DNA of 64,000 bases from Candidatus Epulonipiscium fishelsonii (GTDB lineage Bacteria > Bacillota > Clostridia > Lachnospirales > Cellulosilyticaceae): contig LJDB01000052.1 of the NCBI GenBank assembly GCA_001983455.1, positions 1-64,000 on the forward strand. The letters are read 5' to 3'. Positions 46,848 to 55,391 of the stretch are shown here, in pieces (within the stretch, counting starts at the first letter, position 1; the number at the start of each line of letters is the position of its first letter). Below the pieces are notes generated by a model, which ran no database searches, was not told where the DNA came from, and was given only the letters and a program-made list of their open reading frames with translations. The translations under genes were made by a program, and so were the position numbers.

Positions 46848-48551
46848 ATGGTATTAAATGGAATTGGTGCATCTAAAGGAGTTGCTATTGGAAAAGTATT
46901 TATAAAAAAAGAATTTGTAAGAGAGGTATCTCTAGAAAAAATCACAGATATAGACAAAGAAATTAAAGTATTTGAAGATGCAAAAAAAGTTGCTATTGAA
47001 GAATTGCAAGTACTTTATGATAAAGCTGTTGCAACTGTTGGAGAAAAGCATGCTAAAATATTTGAAGTTCATCAAATGTTAACTGATGATTTAGACTTAT
47101 ATGACGAAGTTGTAAAAGAAATAACTTTAAACAAATGCAATGCCGCATATGCTGTTCAAGAAGCTGGAAAAACTATGGCAAATATATTTAATATGATGAA
47201 TGATGAATATATGAAAGAGCGTGCAACAGATGTATATGATATTACAAACCGAATAATAGAAGTTATAACAGGAGTTAGACCTATTTCTTTAGCAGACCTA
47301 ACAGAACCTGTTGTAGTTATATCACATGACTTGTATCCTTCTGACACCATACAAATGAACAAAGAATTTGTACTAGGATTTGTAACAGAGGTTGGTGGAA
47401 AAGTGTCTCACTCTGCTATACTTGCAAGAACTATGCAAATCCCAGCTATTTTAGGTATTGAAAAAGTAGCAACTACTCTTTGTGACCAAGATACCATTAT
47501 TTTAGATGGCGAAAGTGGGCAACTTATTGTAAATCCAGATCCAGAAACGCTTAATTTATGGAAAGAAAAACAAAGTCAATATAAAGCTTATTTAAAAGAA
47601 TTAAAAGATTTAGCTGGCACACCAAATCGTACAAAAGATGGTGTTCATATTGAGCTTAATGCAAATATTGGTAGTGTAAATGATATAGCAGCAGTTTTGG
47701 AAAACGATACTAAAGGAATTGGTTTATTTAGAAGTGAATTTTTATATATGGATTCTCCAGAAATGCCAACTGAGCAAACACAATTTGAGGCATATAAAGA
47801 AGTTCTTGAAGCTATGGAAGATCGTGTAATTGTCAGAACGCTTGATATTGGTGGAGATAAAAGCTTACCATATTTGGATATTCCAGCAGAAGACAATCCA
47901 TTTCTTGGATATAGAGCAATTCGTATTTGTCTTGATAAACAAGATATATTTAAAATTCAACTTAGAGCACTGCTACGTGCAAGTGTATATGGAAAACTTG
48001 GAATAATGTTTCCTATGATTGCAACAGTTAACGAGTTAAAGAAAGCTAAAGAAATTTTAGAACAATGTAAAAAAGATCTTGTTAGTGAAGGTGTTAAAGT
48101 AAGTAACGATATCGAAATTGGAATGATGATTGAAACACCGGCCGCAGTTATGGTTACAGATCTTTTAGCAAAAGACGTAGATTTCTTTAGTATTGGAACA
48201 AATGACCTTACTCAATACACAATTGCTGTTGACCGTATGAATTCTAAAATAGCAGATTTATATGATTCACGAAATCTCAGTGTATTAAGAATGATTAAAA
48301 CTACGGTGGATAATGCTCATGCAAATAATGTTTGGGTTGGAATATGTGGAGAATCAGCAGCTGATACAGAACTTACAGAACTTTATCTTGCAATTGGTAT
48401 AGATGAACTTTCTGTAACGCCTTCCTCTATATTTGAGGTAAGAAAAAAGATCCAAGAATTAACTGTTAGTAGTGCCAAAAAATCAGCTCTTTATAAGCAA
48501 TTAAAAGTTAAGAAAAAGATTAAATTAAGTAATTTTTTAAAAAAATCTTAA
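46848..48551 (+). CDS. ptsI: PTS enzyme I (phosphoenolpyruvate-protein phosphotransferase)
   Basis: This 567-residue enzyme I moves phosphate from PEP to HPr. The phospho-histidine H188 lies in GGKVSHSAILART. The PEP-binding barrel has GIGLFRSEFLYM, RTLDIGGDKSLPY and FFSIGTNDLTQYT, and the conserved late cysteine is in WVGICGESAAD. ATG 46848 follows GGGGGAGA, 10 bases after the mtlD stop; a longer frame overlapping mtlD has no ribosome site. HPr (ptsH), its usual neighbour, is not in the window. Confidence 0.97.
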   Translation: MVLNGIGASKGVAIGKVFIKKEFVREVSLEKITDIDKEIKVFEDAKKVAIEELQVLYDKAVATVGEKHAKIFEVHQMLTDDLDLYDEVVKEITLNKCNAAYAVQEAGKTMANIFNMMNDEYMKERATDVYDITNRIIEVITGVRPISLADLTEPVVVISHDLYPSDTIQMNKEFVLGFVTEVGGKVSHSAILARTMQIPAILGIEKVATTLCDQDTIILDGESGQLIVNPDPETLNLWKEKQSQYKAYLKELKDLAGTPNRTKDGVHIELNANIGSVNDIAAVLENDTKGIGLFRSEFLYMDSPEMPTEQTQFEAYKEVLEAMEDRVIVRTLDIGGDKSLPYLDIPAEDNPFLGYRAIRICLDKQDIFKIQLRALLRASVYGKLGIMFPMIATVNELKKAKEILEQCKKDLVSEGVKVSNDIEIGMMIETPAAVMVTDLLAKDVDFFSIGTNDLTQYTIAVDRMNSKIADLYDSRNLSVLRMIKTTVDNAHANNVWVGICGESAADTELTELYLAIGIDELSVTPSSIFEVRKKIQELTVSSAKKSALYKQLKVKKKIKLSNFLKKS

Positions 48552-48567
48552 ATGATATAGTAAAAAT

Positions 48568-48592
48568 GGCAAACCTATGTGTTTGCCTTTTT
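48568..48592 (+). terminator. terminator of the mannitol operon
   Basis: A 7-base GC-rich stem GGCAAAC / GTTTGCC with a 6-base loop, followed directly by five T, lies 16 bases after the ptsI stop. Confidence 0.85.
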
Positions 48593-48600
48593 GAGTATTC

Positions 48601-48633
48601 TTTATTCGTAATAACGGATTTAAGAACAACGTA
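48601..48633. repeat. dispersed repeat, copy B
   Basis: This segment matches copy A at 31453-31484 at most positions (TTTATTCGT-ATAACG-ATTTA-GAACAACGT). The right arm of the palindrome is not preserved here. It lies upstream of the small secreted protein. Confidence 0.5.
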
Positions 48634-48682
48634 ATTATTATTCATGATAACTTTACCGAAGAATAGAAGAGGAGAAATATTT

Positions 48683-49087
48683 ATGAGGAAAACTTTTACG
48701 ATGCTTGGAATTGCAACAATATTATTTAATATGCCTTTAAACATAATCGCAAACGAAACTATTCCAACAAAAACATGTAAATGTAAAATGTCTCCAGAAA
48801 AAAGAGAAGAAAACCTAAAGCAAAAACTTCTTGCAGCTGGATATACAGAAGAACAAGTTGAGCAAAAGATTGAAGAAAGGAAAATAATAATTGCAGGAAT
48901 TCTTAAATCATATAAATTAACTGAAATAGAATTTAAAGAATTAAAAAAATATAAAAAAGAAGGAGAAGAAATTTTTCAAGCTAAACTTGCTGAAAAAAAT
49001 CTGACCCCTGAAATTATGGAGAAAATTCATAAAGAAATTAAAAATGAAACCAAGAAGATGTTCCCAGAATTAAAAGAAGACTTATAG
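48683..49087 (+). CDS. small secreted charged helical protein
   Basis: This 134-residue protein has a signal peptide (about 1-22, RKTFTMLGIATILFNMPLNIIA), then CKCK and a long Lys/Glu-rich helical region. The LLAAGYTEEQVEQKIEERK segment resembles short repeats found in DUF2680-like secreted proteins. ATG 48683 is chosen because GAGGAG lies 8 bases upstream. Function unknown. A terminator follows, so it is a single-gene unit. Confidence 0.7.
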   Translation: MRKTFTMLGIATILFNMPLNIIANETIPTKTCKCKMSPEKREENLKQKLLAAGYTEEQVEQKIEERKIIIAGILKSYKLTEIEFKELKKYKKEGEEIFQAKLAEKNLTPEIMEKIHKEIKNETKKMFPELKEDL

Positions 49088-49110
49088 TTAAATATATTTT
49101 TCCTTCTTGT

Positions 49111-49137
49111 TCTAGTATCTATAACTAGAGTCTTTTT
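49111..49137 (+). terminator. terminator after the small secreted protein
   Basis: A 6-base stem TCTAGT / ACTAGA followed by GTCTTTTTT. Short but with a good T run. Confidence 0.65.
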
Positions 49138-49285
49138 TAAGTCTCTATCAATATGGAATATCAAAGATTTTTCTATTATTTTTGGGTAGCATAAGAGAGT
49201 ACTAAATAATTCTCTTGGAATATTCCATAATCTATGGTATATTTTAAGTAGATTGTTTACACAAAGGACAAGGAGGATTTTAGTA

Positions 49286-50239
49286 TTGCACAAGAAAACC
49301 ATATTAATATCTGTAGGAGTTATCATTTCTATATTAATAATTGGCTCATATTTTGTTGGGAATTATTTTGTGGAATATGTATTGGGTCGAAAGCCTGTTA
49401 ATTTTGATGATCCACTTTCACCGACATATGATAAACCTACAGTTGAACAAATCAATAGAGATATTGCAAAAGAAAAAGTTAAAGATTTTTACAATAACAT
49501 ATCATTTGAAGAAGTAACTATTCCTTCGACTGATGGTAAAGAAACTTTATATGCTAAAATTTTTCCACAAGAGAACTCTAATTTATGGGTTGTATTAGTA
49601 CATGGATATACTTCAAGCCATAAAGATATTGAAGATGTAATTGTTGAATATTATAATAGAGGATATAATGTAGTTGCTCCAGATTTACGTTCACATGGGA
49701 ATTCAACTGGTGAGTACATAACTTTGGGAGAAAAAGACAAAGACGATATAGTAGCATGGGCAAATTATATCAATAATTCTGAAAGTAAAATCGTTTTACA
49801 TGGATTTTCAATGGGAGCTGCAACAGTGTTACTAGCTAGTTCAGCAGATAAACTGCCTGAAAGTGTATTTGCTATTATTGAAGATAGTGGATATACAACA
49901 GCTCTTCAAATGTTAAATGAACAATTAACGTATAGATTTAACTTGCCAACATTTCCTATAATAGATATTTCTAACATAGTATCTATTATTAAGACTGGTT
50001 TAAATTTTTATGATCCAAAACCAATTGAAGCTATCCAAAATTCTGAGTTGCCAATATTATTTATCCATGGAGACGAAGATATTTTTGTCTTACCTTACAT
50101 GCATACTGAGCTATATAATACGTATAAAGGCCCAAAAGATAAACTTATGATTGGGGGAGCAGGACATACTGCTGGAAGATATGTTGAGCCTCAATTGTAT
50201 TATGACACCGTATTTAATTTTATAGAGACTTATACCTAA
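49286..50239 (+). CDS. membrane-anchored alpha/beta hydrolase
   Basis: This 317-residue serine hydrolase has one N-terminal membrane helix (about 6-27) placing the enzyme outside the cell. The core has VHGYTSSHKD, the serine nucleophile in HGFSMGAATVL, D in FIHGDEDIFV and H in GGAGHTAGRY, as in BAAT/FrsA/YqkD-like hydrolases. The start is TTG at 49286, because AAGGAGG lies 9 bases before it; an ATG 33 bases earlier precedes that ribosome site. Substrate unknown. Single-gene unit with its own terminator. Confidence 0.85.
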   Translation: MHKKTILISVGVIISILIIGSYFVGNYFVEYVLGRKPVNFDDPLSPTYDKPTVEQINRDIAKEKVKDFYNNISFEEVTIPSTDGKETLYAKIFPQENSNLWVVLVHGYTSSHKDIEDVIVEYYNRGYNVVAPDLRSHGNSTGEYITLGEKDKDDIVAWANYINNSESKIVLHGFSMGAATVLLASSADKLPESVFAIIEDSGYTTALQMLNEQLTYRFNLPTFPIIDISNIVSIIKTGLNFYDPKPIEAIQNSELPILFIHGDEDIFVLPYMHTELYNTYKGPKDKLMIGGAGHTAGRYVEPQLYYDTVFNFIETYT

Positions 50240-50241
50240 TA

Positions 50242-50270
50242 ATAATGGGCGAATAAAGTTCGCCCATTAT
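50242..50270. terminator. bidirectional terminator between hydrolase and aldolase genes
   Basis: ATAATGGGCGAA / TTCGCCCATTAT is a perfect 12-base stem with a 5-base loop between convergent genes. It has the GGCGAA core seen in other hairpins here. Confidence 0.85.
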
Positions 50271-50277
50271 GTCAAAT

Positions 50278-50921
50278 CTATTTTCCAAATACTTTTTCAT
50301 AGTCCTCTTTAAATTTTTCAATTCCAAAATCTGTAAGTGGATGTTTTGTCATTTGTTCAATAACACTATAAGGAACAGTCGCAATATGAGCTCCTGCTAG
50401 TGCACAGTCCGTAACATGAACAGGATGTCTTACACTAGCTGCTATTATTTCAGCTTTAATTCCTGATATATCAAATATTTGAGCAATTTCCGAAATTAAA
50501 TCAATACCTCTTCATCAAGACGACCCAAGAAAGGAGATACATATGTTGCACCCGCTCTTGCAGCAAGTAAAGCTTGGTTTGCACTAAAAACAAGTGTTAC
50601 ATTTGTTTTTATTCCTTCTTTTGTAAGCTGGTGACAAGCTTTCAGTCCTTCAACTGTCATAGGAATTTTTACAACCATATTTGGATGAATTTTTGCAATT
50701 TCTCTTCCTTCTTTAATCATATTTTCAGCATCAACGGTAGTTGCTTTAACTTCTCCACTAATAGGTCCATCTACAATTGAAGCAATCTCTGCAATTACTT
50801 CTGCAAAGTTTCTTCCTTCTTTGGCAATTAATGAAGGATTTGTTGTTACCCCACAAATAACACCCATGTCATTTGCTTTTTTGATATCTTCTACTTTTGC
50901 TGTATCAATAAAAAATTTCAT
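50278..50921 (-). pseudogene. fructose-6-phosphate aldolase / transaldolase (TalC type), frameshifted
   Basis: The first 141 codons give a normal FSA/TalC N-terminus ([25 protein letters not shown], the Schiff-base lysine in [19 protein letters not shown]) and then stop. Shifting one base near 50500 restores the family's C-terminus ([46 protein letters not shown]) up to a TAG at 50278. Adding a single C on the plus strand (ACCTC to ACCCTC) would repair it to about 214 residues. It is either a recent disruption or a sequencing error. Intact, it would be a cytoplasmic dihydroxyacetone-transferring aldolase, a homologue of the sulfo-transaldolase at 61.9 kb. Confidence 0.8.
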
Positions 50922-51079
50922 TAGTCTTTCTCCTCATTTTTATATTAATCTTGCTCCCTCATTATATCATAAATTTATCCAACCTCAAAGAAAAATTCTT
51001 GTACAGCTAAGTAAGTATACCAAACGAATAAAATGGTTGCGACACCGTAAATTATAGATTAAAATATAATTAGAAAGAG

Positions 51080-51736
51080 GTGAGATTTATAAAGACAATA
51101 TTATTTATAGAAGATGACCTTATGATAGTAAGCGGTCTAAAATATGCTTTAGAGTGTGAGGGTTATATTACTACGCACTGTGAAAACGTGAAGTCAAGCC
51201 TTGAAACAATAAATTCCAACCGTTTTGACTTAGCTATATTAGATATAAGATTGCCTGATGGCACAGGTTTTGATGTGGCAAAAAAACTTACAAGCATACC
51301 TATCATATTTTTAACTGCTGTTGATGATGAGCAAAAAATCGTAAACGCCTTTGATTTGGGTGCTGCTGATTATGTCACAAAACCTTTTAGGGTACGTGAA
51401 CTACTTGCCAGAATTAAAAGAACCCTAAATCAAAATAATGCCGAACGTTCCTATATAAATATTGGTGATGTAAAAATTGATACTGATAGTGGAAAGGTTT
51501 ATGTTGCTGAAAATATGATACAACTTACCGCACTTGAATATCGTCTGCTTTTAATTTTTGCAAATCAAAAAGGGAAATTACTTAAACGAACTCAAATTTT
51601 AGAAAGCATTTGGGACTATGAAGGGAATTTTGTTGAAGATAACACATTGACAGTCTACATCAAAAGGATTCGTGAAAAGCTGGGCAATGCTATCAACATT
51701 GAAACAGTGAGAGGAGTGGGTTATCGTGCTAATTAA
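51080..51736 (+). CDS. OmpR-family response regulator
   Basis: This 218-residue regulator has a receiver domain (acidic pair in FIEDD, phospho-acceptor D55 in LAILDIRLPDG, T/S in LTAVDDEQ, K in YVTKPF) and a C-terminal winged helix (LTALEYRLLLIFANQKGKLLKRTQILESIWD...TVYIKRIREKL). The frame starts at a GTG that overlaps the ribosome site AGAGGTG. Homologous proteins usually begin where an ATA codon lies at 51089, so the true start is uncertain. It overlaps the kinase gene by 11 bases. Its likely target is the ABC operon 3' of the kinase. Confidence 0.9.
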   Translation: MRFIKTILFIEDDLMIVSGLKYALECEGYITTHCENVKSSLETINSNRFDLAILDIRLPDGTGFDVAKKLTSIPIIFLTAVDDEQKIVNAFDLGAADYVTKPFRVRELLARIKRTLNQNNAERSYINIGDVKIDTDSGKVYVAENMIQLTALEYRLLLIFANQKGKLLKRTQILESIWDYEGNFVEDNTLTVYIKRIREKLGNAINIETVRGVGYRAN

Positions 51737-52559
51737 AAAAAGTGATATTACAAAGCTCTCAGATAATGTACGAAAAGTTATTGATGGTGATAATATAGAC
51801 TTTCGTGATAACAACGAGGGTGCTTTAAGCATACTTAAAAATAACATTCATACTTTTGTAACTTTAAAAAACGCACAACTTGACAACGCAGTTTTAGGAC
51901 ATAAAATCATGAGCGAATATATCGAAAATATATCCCATCAATTAAAAACACCTATTACGTCTATGAATATTATGCTTGATTTGATTGAAGATGCACCCAA
52001 AGATAAGCAATTGGAATTTTTATCTAACATCAAGACAAGCCTAACGCAGATGAAGTGGCTTACTGCCAACCTTTTAAAAATGGCAAAAGTTGATAATAAA
52101 ATGGTTGAATTTTCTAAGAAAGAAATTCCTGTACACGAACTTTTAAATATATCCTTAAAACCTCTTGAAATTTTACTAGATATAAAAAATCAAAAGGTGG
52201 CACTGGAAAATGACATTCTAGTTAATTGTGATAGGAAATGGACAGCGGAAGCTTTAACAAATATCATAAAAAATGCATTGGAGCATTCTAAAGAAAATTC
52301 TACTATAACAGTAAATAGTGGGGAAAATCCAATATATAGCTATATTAGCGTGACCGATACTGGAAATGGCATCAAAAAAGAAGATTATAAGAAACTATTC
52401 ACTCGCTTTGAAAATTCACACAATAAAAATGGGTATGGTGTAGGCTTGCCACTTGCTCTTTCGATTATTCGCTCACAAAATGGTGATATCGATGTGGATT
52501 TGGGTGGCAATGGCAAAGGTGCGACATTTACAATCAAACTAGGTAAAGGAGTAAACTGA
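51726..52559 (+). CDS. sensor histidine kinase without membrane segments
   Basis: This 277-residue kinase has the phospho-acceptor H71 in NISHQLKTPITSM, the N box IIKNALEHS, G1 VTDTGNGI and a G2-like NGYGVGLPLAL. The first 60 residues are charged and helical; no transmembrane helix is present, which is unusual for a Bce-type kinase. The start is GTG inside the regulator's last codons. It probably senses through the ABC transporter next door rather than by itself. Confidence 0.88.
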   Translation: MLIKKSDITKLSDNVRKVIDGDNIDFRDNNEGALSILKNNIHTFVTLKNAQLDNAVLGHKIMSEYIENISHQLKTPITSMNIMLDLIEDAPKDKQLEFLSNIKTSLTQMKWLTANLLKMAKVDNKMVEFSKKEIPVHELLNISLKPLEILLDIKNQKVALENDILVNCDRKWTAEALTNIIKNALEHSKENSTITVNSGENPIYSYISVTDTGNGIKKEDYKKLFTRFENSHNKNGYGVGLPLALSIIRSQNGDIDVDLGGNGKGATFTIKLGKGVN

Positions 52560-52566
52560 CTAAATT

Positions 52567-52619
52567 GTCACTTTACTCTTTTATTTATTCACTAGGCAGT
52601 CACTTTCACTTGTTATAAT
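52567..52619 (+). promoter_or_regulatory. activated promoter of the ABC operon
   Basis: Two direct copies of GTCACTTT (52567-52574 and 52599-52606), 32 bases apart or about three helix turns, precede a TATAAT at 52614-52619. There is no good -35 element, which is typical of response-regulator-activated promoters. The GGAGG site and ATG follow. Confidence 0.5.
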
Positions 52620-52656
52620 AATATTATAAAAATAAACACAAATGGAGGAAAAATAA

Positions 52657-53340
52657 ATGACTGTTTTAAAAATAGAAAACCTTAGTAAAATATATGGTAA
52701 GGGAGACACCGAAGTAAAAGCACTTGATAATGTTAGCTTTGAAGTGCAAAAAGGCGAGTTTGTTGCAATTATTGGTGCATCAGGCTCAGGAAAATCTACG
52801 CTTATGAACCTTATTGGTGGCATTGACAGCCCTACAAGCGGCAAGATTTTTGTGGACGGAAATGACATTTATAAACTTAACGAAAGTAAACGTGCTATAT
52901 TTCGCAGAAGAAATATCGGTATGATTTATCAGTTTTATAATCTTATCCCAACTCTAACAGCAGAGGAAAATATCACACTTCCTCGTCTTTTGGATAATCA
53001 AAAGGTTGATGCCGACAAGCTTTATAATATTCTTCAAACAATAGGGCTAAGTGAGCGTAAAACACATCTACCCAGTGAACTTTCTGGTGGTCAACAACAA
53101 AGAGTATCGGTGGGGCGTGCTTTAATCAACACACCTGCTTTTATCCTTGCTGATGAACCAACTGGAAACCTTGACAGCAAATCAAGTGGCGAGATTATGG
53201 ATCTATTAAAATTTGCGAACAAAAAATCAAATCAAACATTACTACTTATCACTCATGATGAAAAAATCGCTTTACAAGCTGATAGAATTATCACCATAAG
53301 CGACGGCAAAATTCTTTCCGATGAGGTGATGAAATCATGA
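52657..53340 (+). CDS. ABC transporter ATP-binding protein, BceA/LolD type
   Basis: This 227-residue ATPase has Walker A GASGSGKST (40-48), a Q-loop (YQFYNLIPTLTAEENI), the signature LSGGQQQRVSVGRAL, Walker B FILADEPTGNLDS and the H-loop ITHDEK. It belongs to the MacB/LolD/Bce group that drives FtsX-type permeases. Its stop overlaps the permease start as ATGA. With the two-component pair upstream it forms a peptide-antibiotic sensing and detoxification module. Confidence 0.94.
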   Translation: MTVLKIENLSKIYGKGDTEVKALDNVSFEVQKGEFVAIIGASGSGKSTLMNLIGGIDSPTSGKIFVDGNDIYKLNESKRAIFRRRNIGMIYQFYNLIPTLTAEENITLPRLLDNQKVDADKLYNILQTIGLSERKTHLPSELSGGQQQRVSVGRALINTPAFILADEPTGNLDSKSSGEIMDLLKFANKKSNQTLLLITHDEKIALQADRIITISDGKILSDEVMKS

Positions 53341-55358
53341 AGTTAACAGCAAAACTTGCTTTAAGTCAGCTAAAAATAAATCGTATACGCTCCTTTTGGG
53401 CAATGGTTGGTATCGCACTTTCTAATGCTTTACTTGTAACAGTTTGCATTTTTATCGCAAGTGGTTTTTCAATGTTTAGTGGCTCACTATCTGGTGCTAG
53501 TAACGCAACTGAAATTTTTACTACTTATTTAAGCATAGTGATATTGCCAGCAATATTTATAATTTTAATTATAGCTTTGATGACAAAAGTTGTGATATCA
53601 AATGTTTTCAAGGTGAGTGCCAACCAAAGAATTGGCGAATTTGGTGTCTTAAAATGCACAGGTACTACAAAAAAACAAATTAAATCTATAGTTTTGCACG
53701 AAAGCCTGTTTTTGTCAGCAGTGGCTATTCCTATTGGAGCTATCCTAGGAATTTTGCTATCATTTATTGCTGTAAATGTCACAAATTTGTTTTTAGATGA
53801 AATAAATGCCCTAACAAATATAATGCTTACACAAGTTTCATTTTACTTAACATATACATTTTCACCTTTAGCTATTTTAATTGCATCACTAATAAGCTTT
53901 TTAGTTGTCTTGTTTTCAGTAATGAAGCCTGCAAAAAAAGCATCTAAAACACCTGCTATAGATGCAATTCGTGGCACACAAAGCACCACAGTCAAGAAAA
54001 AGAAAGTGCGTTTTTCTAAGCTAATCAATAAACTTTTCGGTTTTGAAGGTGAGCTTGCAAACAAAAATATTACTCGAAACAGCCAAAATTTTAAAGCAAC
54101 GTCCATTTCTCTAACAGTGGGTGTTACACTATTTGTGTGTCTTGGTGGCATTATATCTCAAGCAAACGCACTTATGGATTTCGCTGCACTTTCATACGAC
54201 CAAAGTCATATTGTTGATTATACATCATCAAGAATTAGGAAGATAAACGAGGCTACTGGCTGGGAAGAAAGTATTTACAAAAAGCCTATTGACAGCGATA
54301 TTGGCAAAGAAATCACAGAAAAATTGGCAGAGTTTGAGGGTGCAGAAGTTTTTGGCATAGGTGGCGATACCCAAACTTACAGAGCTATTTTAACGGATGA
54401 ATTTTTAACTGAAGATATGAAAATGCTTATTGAAACCGAAGAAGTTTTTGACGAGAGTGCATCGCCAGAAAATTATGCAATCACTGCAAGTATTACAACT
54501 TTAGACCAAAAGAATTACAAAAAATTATGTGATGCCATAGGTGTGCCAGCAAATTCAAATATTTTAATCAATTCTTTAGGGTACAATGATTATGGCTATG
54601 AAAAATATATCATTCCATACCTTGAAACAATGAAAGATGTGACTCTTCAAAAAGCAGATGGCTCGACAAAAACATACTCAGTTGATGCTATGATTTATAG
54701 AGATAATCTGCCAAAACAATTAGATCATATAAATGCTAATCCTTTTGAGTTGATTGTGCCAAGGGCAGAGGTTAGATATTATTCTTGGTATCTATCTCCA
54801 GTAAATGAAGAAGCATTTAAGGAATATGCGTGGCAAGTTTTAGAAGAATATTTTCCAACCGACGAAGATAGCGAATATATGGAAGAGGGTTTTAGCACTA
54901 GAGTTTATAGAACCGATGAATATTCACAAGTTATGAATGTGGCTATTGTGATATTTCTTATCTTTATTTCTAGCTTTGCAGTACTTTTAATGCTCATTGG
55001 TTTTACAAATATCATAAGTACGCTCGTTAGTAATGTATTTATGCGAGCAGATGAATTTGCAATATTACGAAGCCTTGGCATGACACCAGGGGGGCTGACG
55101 AAAATGCTTACGATGGAGAGTTTTCTTTGCACTACAAAGGCACTTATAATAGGTAATATTATTGGTGTAAGTATGACATATCTTATAAATATGAGCCTTA
55201 GATCAAGTTTTCCAATCCTGTTTAAGTTTCCAATTGTTAGTATGGTTGGCTCAAACATTCTTGTTTTAGCTATCACACTGGGAATTACAAAATTTGCAAT
55301 AAAATCTTTAAGCAGCAGGAATATTATTGAGACAATTAGAAGCAAAGGACAGAGATAA
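53337..55358 (+). CDS. FtsX-type ABC permease, BceB-like
   Basis: This 673-residue permease has the Bce topology: one N-terminal helix (about 17-40), a first FtsX block of three helices (about 65-215), a further helix (about 250-275), a large roughly 255-residue extracellular domain (about 280-535), and a final FtsX block of three helices. The big external loop is the feature used by Bce transporters to meet lipid-II-binding peptides such as bacitracin. The ligand here is unknown. Confidence 0.88.
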   Translation: MKLTAKLALSQLKINRIRSFWAMVGIALSNALLVTVCIFIASGFSMFSGSLSGASNATEIFTTYLSIVILPAIFIILIIALMTKVVISNVFKVSANQRIGEFGVLKCTGTTKKQIKSIVLHESLFLSAVAIPIGAILGILLSFIAVNVTNLFLDEINALTNIMLTQVSFYLTYTFSPLAILIASLISFLVVLFSVMKPAKKASKTPAIDAIRGTQSTTVKKKKVRFSKLINKLFGFEGELANKNITRNSQNFKATSISLTVGVTLFVCLGGIISQANALMDFAALSYDQSHIVDYTSSRIRKINEATGWEESIYKKPIDSDIGKEITEKLAEFEGAEVFGIGGDTQTYRAILTDEFLTEDMKMLIETEEVFDESASPENYAITASITTLDQKNYKKLCDAIGVPANSNILINSLGYNDYGYEKYIIPYLETMKDVTLQKADGSTKTYSVDAMIYRDNLPKQLDHINANPFELIVPRAEVRYYSWYLSPVNEEAFKEYAWQVLEEYFPTDEDSEYMEEGFSTRVYRTDEYSQVMNVAIVIFLIFISSFAVLLMLIGFTNIISTLVSNVFMRADEFAILRSLGMTPGGLTKMLTMESFLCTTKALIIGNIIGVSMTYLINMSLRSSFPILFKFPIVSMVGSNILVLAITLGITKFAIKSLSSRNIIETIRSKGQR

Positions 55359-55363
55359 TATTA

Positions 55364-55389
55364 TTGAAAGGGGTAGCATACCCCTTCAA
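55364..55389. terminator. bidirectional terminator between ABC permease and ROK genes
   Basis: TTGAAAGGGGTA / TACCCCTTCAA pairs with one bulged base and a tight loop, followed by TTTTAT on the plus strand, between convergent stops. Confidence 0.75.
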
Positions 55390-55391
55390 TT

